Below are positions 1 to 4,929 of a stretch of DNA of 6,526 bases, in pieces. Source of the DNA: Inquilinus sp. (GTDB taxonomy: Bacteria; Pseudomonadota; Alphaproteobacteria; DSM-16000; Inquilinaceae); NCBI GenBank assembly GCA_013003675.1, contig JABDIP010000121.1:1-6526 (forward strand). Reading direction: 5' to 3'. The stretch's first letter is position 1, and the number at the start of each line of letters is the position of its first letter. The position numbers were made by a program, and so were the translations under genes. Under the pieces are notes generated by a model that ran no database searches, was not told the origin of the DNA, and saw nothing but the letters and a program-made list of their open reading frames with translations.

Positions 1-661
1 GCCCTTGCTCCAGCAGCCGGCGGCGGATCTCCAGCTCCTCGCGCAGGAAATCGCCCTGCTCGCGCAGCGACGCGGCCCGGTTGGTCAACCGCTGCAGTTC
101 GCCGTCTTCCTGCGTGAACTGGCTCTGCACGACAACGACCTGGTTGGTCCGGTTGGCGACCTGGGTGTTGAAGAGCGCCCGCTGGTCCGCCTTCGCCTGT
201 TCGAAGCCGTCGACAACCGCATCGAAATCCGGCTGCCGGTCCTCGGCGAAGGCGCGGAGCCGCTCGGCCTGCAAAAGCAGCGCCGCCCGGCGGGTCAGCA
301 TCTGGTTCAGATCCGACCGGGTCGATGACGGCGCCAGGCGCAGCAGCGGCTGCTCGGCCTCCACCATGTCGCCCTCGCGGACCAGGATGGCGGCGACGAT
401 GCCGCCCTCGAGATGCTGCACCGAGTGGATCGAACCGGCCGGCACCACCTCGCCCCGCGCGACCGCCACCTCGTCGACGGTGGTGAACATGGCCCACACG
501 ATCGCCGCCAGGATCAGGCCGCAGATCAGCAGCATCGCCGTCGACAGCGCGCCGGGCGGGCCTTTCTCCTCCAGCCGGATCGACTGGATCAGAAACCGCG
601 ACCGGGCGCGAATGCCGCGGCCGGGATAGGGGGTCGGCGGTGTCGTGGATGCCTGACTCAT
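1..661 (-). CDS. HlyD-family T1SS membrane fusion protein (partial, C-terminal part outside window)
   Basis: Periplasmic adaptor that would link the inner-membrane ABC exporter to a TolC-type outer-membrane channel. The first 220 residues are visible and the gene continues past the left edge. In order: a cytoplasmic Pro/Arg-rich tail (about 1-40), one membrane segment (about 41-59, LLICGLILAAIVWAMF), then the first half of a lipoyl-like/barrel region (about 68-110) with the family hallmark VQHLEGGIVAAILVREGD and a following QPLLRL. From about 115 a Leu/Glu/Arg/Gln-rich stretch (for example REELEIRRRLLEQG) is the expected coiled-coil hairpin. The ATG at 661-659 overlaps the TGA of the upstream ABC gene by 4 bases (ATGA), and AAGG lies 9 bases upstream. 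It is the third gene of the operon, and the order ABC, ABC, adaptor supports a T1SS role. Family assignment is firm. The specific cargo is inferred from the neighbouring adhesin. Confidence 0.93.
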   Translation of the reverse strand, partial: MSQASTTPPTPYPGRGIRARSRFLIQSIRLEEKGPPGALSTAMLLICGLILAAIVWAMFTTVDEVAVARGEVVPAGSIHSVQHLEGGIVAAILVREGDMVEAEQPLLRLAPSSTRSDLNQMLTRRAALLLQAERLRAFAEDRQPDFDAVVDGFEQAKADQRALFNTQVANRTNQVVVVQSQFTQEDGELQRLTNRAASLREQGDFLREELEIRRRLLEQG

Positions 662-2814
662 GAGACCGTGCCTTGCATGAACGAAATCGCGCCTTCCGGC
701 GGTCCGACGAACTGCACCATGCCCTGGTCGAGCACGACCGCCTTGTCGGCGAGGCGGATGTGGCTGGGGCGATGGGTGACCATCAGGATTGTCGAGCGTC
801 CGCGCAGCCGCTCCATCAAATCCATCAGCATGTGGTCGCCGCCCTCGTCCAGATTGGTCGCCGGTTCGTCGAGCAGCATGATCGGCGCCCGCCGCAGCAG
901 GGCGCGGGAGATGAACAGGCGCTGGGCGAAGCCGAAGGGCAGGCGGGTGTGGGTCCGGCTGCCGATCCGCGTGTCGAAACCGTCCGGCAGGTCGAGAATG
1001 CTCTGCAGCAACCCGGCCTCGAGCGTCGCGGCGGCCAACTGGTCGTCGCTGGCGGTCGGATCGGCGAAGCGCAAATTCTGTGCGATCGTGCCATAGAACA
1101 GGCTCGAGCTCTGCGGCACATAGGCGACGGTCCGGCGCATCTCGACCGGATCGATCTGCCGCAGATCGATGCCGTCGATCGAGACCGAACCGGCCTGGGA
1201 ATAGTAGAGGCCCGAGGCCAGCTTCAACAACGTCGATTTGCCGGCGCCGCTCTGGCCCAGGATCGCCACCAATTCGCCCGGCTTGGCGGTGAAGGCGGCC
1301 CCCAGCAGGGCCGGATCGCCATCGGCGGCGTAGCGGAAGCTGACCCGGTCGAAGACGATCCGTCCGCCATAGCTGCGGCCGAGCAGCGATGACTTGCCGA
1401 TCTTGCTCTCCGGCCGCAGCTGCATGAGCAGGTTGAGCTGTCGGATGCTCTGCTTGACCTGCTCCAGACGGCTGAACGCCAGGAAACCGGCCTGCAACGG
1501 CGACAGCACGCGCCACACCAGGGCCATGGTGGCGATCAGCGCGCCGATCGTCATCAGCCCGTCGACGACGCGCAGGGTGCCGAACCACAGCACGGCGATG
1601 CCGGCGATCACCATCAGCGAATGGGCGATGGTCTGCAGCCAGACCGACCGCTTGGCGGTCGCGTTGCTGGTCGTCACCGCCTCCGCCGAGAGGGCTCGAA
1701 ACCGGTCGCGCCAGATCGGCTCGGCGGCCGACGCCTTGACGATCCGCAGATTGGCGAAGGTCTCGACCAGGAAGTTCTGCCGTTCCCCGCGCGCCCGCCC
1801 GGCGGTCGCCACCGTCTCGCGCAGCCGCGGCAGACGCAGCCAGCCGACGACGGCAAAGGCGACGATCATCGCCAGCGGGATCAGCGCGACCGGCCCGGCC
1901 AGCGCCGCGATGACCCCGAGGAACAGGATCATGAACGGCATTTCGAGAAGTACCGCCGCCAGCGGGCCGGTAAAGAAGTCGCGGACCGACTCGAACTCCT
2001 TCAGCCGGGAGACCTGGGAGCCAATGGTCGAGCGCTCGGTCGCCGCGGGCGGCAGCGCCAGCACCTGGCGGAACGCCTCGGCACCAAGAATATAGTCCAG
2101 CCTGCCGGCGACGCCGCCGACGAGCCGGGCGCGGATCAGTCGCAGGACGATATCGGCCGCCAGCGCCACGACGATACCGATTGCGAGGCTGGGAAGCGTC
2201 TCGATCGAATGGGCACCGATGACCTTGTCGTAGACGACCATGATGAACAGCGGCACCGCCAGTGCCACCAGGTTCAGGACCAGCGTCAGGCCGAGGAGCT
2301 GATAGAGGGTGCGGCGGAACCGCCCGATAATGCCGGCGAACCAGGACCCGTTCGGTTGCGCCGTGGCGGCGTCGGGGCCGTCGATCAACGTGAAGAAATA
2401 GGCGGTGCCGCGCCGGCCATCGACATCGATGCGCACATCCTGTCGCGTGTCGCCGTCGAAACCCTCGAAGCCGCGCTCGTCGATCGACCGCAAGACCAGG
2501 GCGCCGCCGTTTTCGGGGACGAAGAGGCAGGGCAGCAGACGCTGCTCGAGCCGGCGCAGGGTGGTTGGCTTGGCCTCGCTCTCGAAGCCCAGCGTGACCA
2601 GCACGTTGCGCAGGTCGATCAGGTCGAGCGTATCGGCGAAATGCGGCAGTGCCTCGGCCACATCGCGCGGGCCGCCGCGCCATTCCAGCGCCTCCAAGAG
2701 CGGCATCAGGCAGGCGGCGACCGGCGAGGCGGCGCTGAACTCGCCCAGCTTGTTGTCGCGCAGCGCCGCGACCAGCGGCTCCGGGCGCGCCAGTTGCAGG
2801 GTTGCCGCGTTCAC
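658..2814 (-). CDS. T1SS ABC permease/ATPase with degenerate C39-like N-terminal domain (LapB/HlyB-like)
   Basis: Inner-membrane exporter subunit of 718 residues, the usual length for HlyB/LapB-type proteins. Residues 1-150 resemble the C39-like domain. By eye alignment, the catalytic Cys position is Pro31 (with Cys35 matching the second, non-catalytic Cys), and the His region reads GALVL, so no peptidase activity is expected. Six membrane helices lie at about 173-194, 206-224, 282-302, 304-325, 396-413 and 419-437. The nucleotide-binding domain has an intact Walker A (GQSGAGKST, 520-528), Q-loop Gln568, Walker B IMLLDE (645-650, catalytic Glu650 present) and H-loop His681. The signature is diverged: LPFGF (625-629) followed by AQR. 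The start is GTG 2814-2812, preceded by GGAG 7 bases upstream and overlapping the previous TGA by 4 bases. The frame stays open further upstream to 3672, but that part is antisense-like Arg/Gly-rich sequence inside the previous gene. It probably pairs with the adjacent ABC protein. Confidence 0.93.
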   Translation of the reverse strand: MNAATLQLARPEPLVAALRDNKLGEFSAASPVAACLMPLLEALEWRGGPRDVAEALPHFADTLDLIDLRNVLVTLGFESEAKPTTLRRLEQRLLPCLFVPENGGALVLRSIDERGFEGFDGDTRQDVRIDVDGRRGTAYFFTLIDGPDAATAQPNGSWFAGIIGRFRRTLYQLLGLTLVLNLVALAVPLFIMVVYDKVIGAHSIETLPSLAIGIVVALAADIVLRLIRARLVGGVAGRLDYILGAEAFRQVLALPPAATERSTIGSQVSRLKEFESVRDFFTGPLAAVLLEMPFMILFLGVIAALAGPVALIPLAMIVAFAVVGWLRLPRLRETVATAGRARGERQNFLVETFANLRIVKASAAEPIWRDRFRALSAEAVTTSNATAKRSVWLQTIAHSLMVIAGIAVLWFGTLRVVDGLMTIGALIATMALVWRVLSPLQAGFLAFSRLEQVKQSIRQLNLLMQLRPESKIGKSSLLGRSYGGRIVFDRVSFRYAADGDPALLGAAFTAKPGELVAILGQSGAGKSTLLKLASGLYYSQAGSVSIDGIDLRQIDPVEMRRTVAYVPQSSSLFYGTIAQNLRFADPTASDDQLAAATLEAGLLQSILDLPDGFDTRIGSRTHTRLPFGFAQRLFISRALLRRAPIMLLDEPATNLDEGGDHMLMDLMERLRGRSTILMVTHRPSHIRLADKAVVLDQGMVQFVGPPEGAISFMQGTVS

Positions 2815-4544
2815 GAGGCGGCTCCGCCGCCAAGCGCGATCGGCGCCTGCGACTCGATCTGCTTGCGCACCGGCGCGACGCTGTCCGGCAGTTCGAACGG
2901 CTCCAGCCTGCCCTTGGCGAGCCGGAAGGTATGATCGCAGATGCGCAGCAGGGAGGGCCGGTGACTGACCATCACCATGGTCCGCGCGCCGCGATAGCGC
3001 TCGAACACCGTCGCCAGGCGCCGGTCGCTCGCCTGGTCGAGGGCGACGCTTGCGTTGTCGAACAGGATGATCGGCGGCAGCCCGACCAGCGCCCGCACGA
3101 TCACGATACGCTGGCGCACGCCCTCCGGCAGGGTTTCGACGCTGGCCTCGCCCAGGCGCGTGTCGAGCCCGCGCGGCAGGCGGGTTATCACGTCGTCCAG
3201 GCCGATCGCGCGGCTCAAATCGATGGCGCGTTCGATCGCCTCGCCGTCGCGGAACATCGTCAGATTGTCCAACAACGTGCCGCGAAACACGCCGCCGCGT
3301 TGCGGCATATAGCCGATCGCCGAACGCAGCGCGACCGGATCGATCTCGGCGATGTCCTGGCCGTCGACCAGCACCCGCCCCTCGGTCGGGCGCAGGATGC
3401 CCATCATCAGGTTCAGGAGCGTACTCTTGCCGCAACCATTGTCGCCGGTGACACCGATCGCCTCGCCCGGCGAGATCTCCAGCGAAACGCGGTCGAGTAT
3501 CGGCGGTTCGTCTTCGCCATAGCGGAAGCTGACACCCTCCAGGGCGATACGGCCCGAGATGCCGCTGCTGGCGACATCGGCCCGCCTGGCCCCGGCCGCG
3601 CCGTCGCTGTCCAGTTCGAACACCTCGTCGAGACGCCTGCGTGCCAGCCTTACGGCCTGGAACTGGGTCCACAGTCCCATCGAGCGCAGGATCGGCTGCA
3701 GCGAACGGCCGGCCAGCATGGTGCTGGCGGCGAGGCCGCCGATGGTCAATGCGCCGTCGACGACGGAGAACGCGCCGGCACAGACGATCGCCACCATCGC
3801 CACCTGGCCGAGCGAACTGCCCAGGCCCTGGCTGATGCTGCTGATACGGCTCAGATCGTAGACCGACTCCGCCGACTGGCTCTGCAGCCGCTCGTAGCGG
3901 CGCAGCATGACCGGCTCCATCGCCATCGACTTGATGGTATGGATCCCCGAAAGGATCTCGATAATGAAATTGTACCGCCGCTCGTCGGTATCGGAACGGC
4001 GTTGCATCGCATTGCGCAGGCGGCTGCCGACATAGATCGCGAAGACCGTGAAGACGACCAGCAGCAGCAGCGGCACGACCACCAGCCAGCCGGCGATGAA
4101 CCAGATCAGGCCGATATAGAGGAAGACATAGGGCAGATCGACCAGCACCAGGGCCGCCTGTCCCGAGTAATAGTCTCGCAGACTGTCCAGGCCCTGCAGC
4201 CGGTCAAGATACGAGCCTGGCTCGTCCTTCTCGAACTGCATGATGTCGGCACCCAGGATCCGGTCGAACGCCTCGACGGCCGTGGCGTGCTCGAATCGGG
4301 CGCCGGTCCAACTCATGATGTAGGAGCGGCCGATGCGCAGCGCCGCCTCGACCAGGACGACGCCGCACAGGCCGATCGCCATGATGGTGAACGAGTCGAG
4401 CGCGGCGTTTGGCAGCACCCGGTCATAGACCTGCAGAATGACGATCGGCAGGGCCAGGGACAGCAGATTGATGCTGAACGAGGCGGCGAGGACGTCGGGT
4501 CGCCCCCAGCCCTTGGGCGTTTCTAGTCGCCTCGTTCCAGCCAT
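2811..4544 (-). CDS. T1SS-type ABC permease/ATPase without peptidase domain, catalytic Glu replaced by Asn
   Basis: First gene of the operon: a 577-residue inner-membrane ABC exporter subunit of PrtD-like length, with no C39 or C39-like domain. Membrane helices lie at about 20-39, 52-70, 130-150, 152-172, 242-262 and 264-280. The nucleotide-binding domain has Walker A GDNGCGKST (367-375), Q-loop Gln415 (YMPQ) and H-loop His528 (VSHRPS). Walker B reads IILFDN (492-497), with Asn497 in place of the catalytic Glu. The signature is LPEGV (472-476) instead of LSGGQ, although the following RQRI is kept. It may therefore bind ATP but hydrolyse it poorly, as in asymmetric heterodimeric exporters (inference). 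The start is well fixed: ATG 4544-4542 has a TAA stop immediately upstream in frame (4547-4545) and GGAG 9 bases upstream. The stop overlaps the next gene's GTG. A homodimer cannot be excluded, but the adjacent second ABC gene argues for a pair. Confidence 0.94.
   Translation of the reverse strand: MAGTRRLETPKGWGRPDVLAASFSINLLSLALPIVILQVYDRVLPNAALDSFTIMAIGLCGVVLVEAALRIGRSYIMSWTGARFEHATAVEAFDRILGADIMQFEKDEPGSYLDRLQGLDSLRDYYSGQAALVLVDLPYVFLYIGLIWFIAGWLVVVPLLLLVVFTVFAIYVGSRLRNAMQRRSDTDERRYNFIIEILSGIHTIKSMAMEPVMLRRYERLQSQSAESVYDLSRISSISQGLGSSLGQVAMVAIVCAGAFSVVDGALTIGGLAASTMLAGRSLQPILRSMGLWTQFQAVRLARRRLDEVFELDSDGAAGARRADVASSGISGRIALEGVSFRYGEDEPPILDRVSLEISPGEAIGVTGDNGCGKSTLLNLMMGILRPTEGRVLVDGQDIAEIDPVALRSAIGYMPQRGGVFRGTLLDNLTMFRDGEAIERAIDLSRAIGLDDVITRLPRGLDTRLGEASVETLPEGVRQRIVIVRALVGLPPIILFDNASVALDQASDRRLATVFERYRGARTMVMVSHRPSLLRICDHTFRLAKGRLEPFELPDSVAPVRKQIESQAPIALGGGAAS
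2822..2825 (-). promoter_or_regulatory. Ribosome binding site supporting the GTG start of the second ABC gene
   Basis: GGAG on the minus strand lies 7 bases before GTG 2814-2812, inside the last codons of the upstream ABC gene. It decides the start against the longer open frame that runs up to 3672, and it fits translational coupling through the 4-base GTGA overlap. Confidence 0.7.
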
Positions 4545-4553
4545 TTACGTCAA

Positions 4554-4557
4554 CTCC
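4554..4557 (-). promoter_or_regulatory. Ribosome binding site of the T1SS operon's first gene
   Basis: On the minus strand GGAG lies 9 bases before the ATG at 4544. Because an in-frame TAA directly precedes that ATG, this site and start are the only upstream-most option for the first ABC gene. Confidence 0.75.
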
Positions 4558-4616
4558 GGGAACCGTCGTTCCGCACCTGCACCATCGGGAACCGCGAAAC
4601 GCGAGCCCCGTTCTCG

Positions 4617-4632
4617 GACCCTAAAGAGGGTC
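4617..4632. promoter_or_regulatory. Inverted repeat, candidate operator upstream of the T1SS operon
   Basis: GACCCT, spacer AAAG, AGGGTC: a perfect 6-bp inverted repeat. It lies about 70 bases before the first ABC gene's start, in the 5' region of that transcript or its promoter. Its left arm contains one of two TTAGGG motifs (minus strand) spaced 20 bp apart. It could be an operator or a small RNA stem. No family of regulator is recognisable from it. Confidence 0.35.
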
Positions 4633-4898
4633 AATACGCCCTAATTTCTAAGGGTTGGACCTTTCGTAATGGTAAACAAGACTGTAATGGCGGCAGCTCT
4701 GGCCCGCTATATTTCAACTTTATTTATAACGGATTTGACATCTCACTCTACCTTAAGGTGTTGCGAGCACGAAATTTGGGTTGAAGTTAACCATAATGAA
4801 TTCGCGAAAATATATTACCGAAAAGTACACGGATTATTAACACGAACTATGTTTATTACTTGCGATCGTACAAGAAATAACGAGTCAGAAGCCTGATA

Positions 4899-4912
4899 TT
4901 GGCTTTGGCCAA
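4899..4912 (+). other. Small stem in the adhesin 5' leader
   Basis: TTGGC, loop TTTG, GCCAA: a perfect 5-bp inverted repeat ending 17 bases before the adhesin ATG and 6 bases before the weak GGGA ribosome binding site (4919-4922). It is followed directly by the palindrome CCCATGGG (4914-4921), which overlaps that site. It might modulate translation. It is short enough to be chance. Confidence 0.25.
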
Positions 4913-4929
4913 GCCCATGGGACCGAGCA

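Larger units (their letters stand above)
4545..4929. promoter_or_regulatory. AT-rich divergent intergenic region between T1SS operon and adhesin
   Basis: These 385 bases separate two divergent transcription units and must hold both promoters. Bases 4661-4900 are about 37% GC by hand count (90 of 240), against clearly GC-rich flanking genes. A perfect -35-like TTGACA lies at 4735-4740 (plus strand), but no acceptable -10 lies 16-18 bases downstream. A TATAAC at 4725-4730 has no -35. No convincing promoter is therefore called on either strand. Other visible elements are an inverted repeat at 4617-4632, paired TTAGGG motifs at 4619-4624 and 4639-4644 (minus strand), a palindrome TTCGCGAA at 4801-4808, and a small stem just before the adhesin start (4899-4912). 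The only open frame over 60 codons inside (4669-4896) has no clear ribosome binding site and no recognisable protein features. Confidence 0.7.

Noticed and set aside
1621..2934. Plus-strand open frame of 437 codons, opposite the second ABC gene
   Set aside because: Same antisense pattern, crossing the junction between two well-supported minus-strand genes.
2815..3672. Upstream extension of the second ABC gene making a 1004-residue protein
   Set aside because: The extra 286 residues are Arg/Gly-rich out-of-frame translation of the first ABC gene's ATPase region. GTG 2814 has a GGAG site and gives a family-typical length.
2802..4526. Plus-strand open frame of 574 codons, opposite the first ABC gene
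   Set aside because: Composition is dominated by Arg, Gln, Asp, His and Ala as in antisense GC-rich frames, with no motifs. The minus strand gives a complete ABC exporter.
4735..4740. Perfect TTGACA as a sigma-70 -35 element
   Set aside because: No acceptable -10 hexamer lies at 16-18 bases downstream, so a promoter is not called.
4669..4896. 75-codon plus-strand frame in the AT-rich spacer
   Set aside because: No clear ribosome binding site, no recognisable features, and it fills a region expected to hold two promoters. A small unknown gene cannot be fully excluded.
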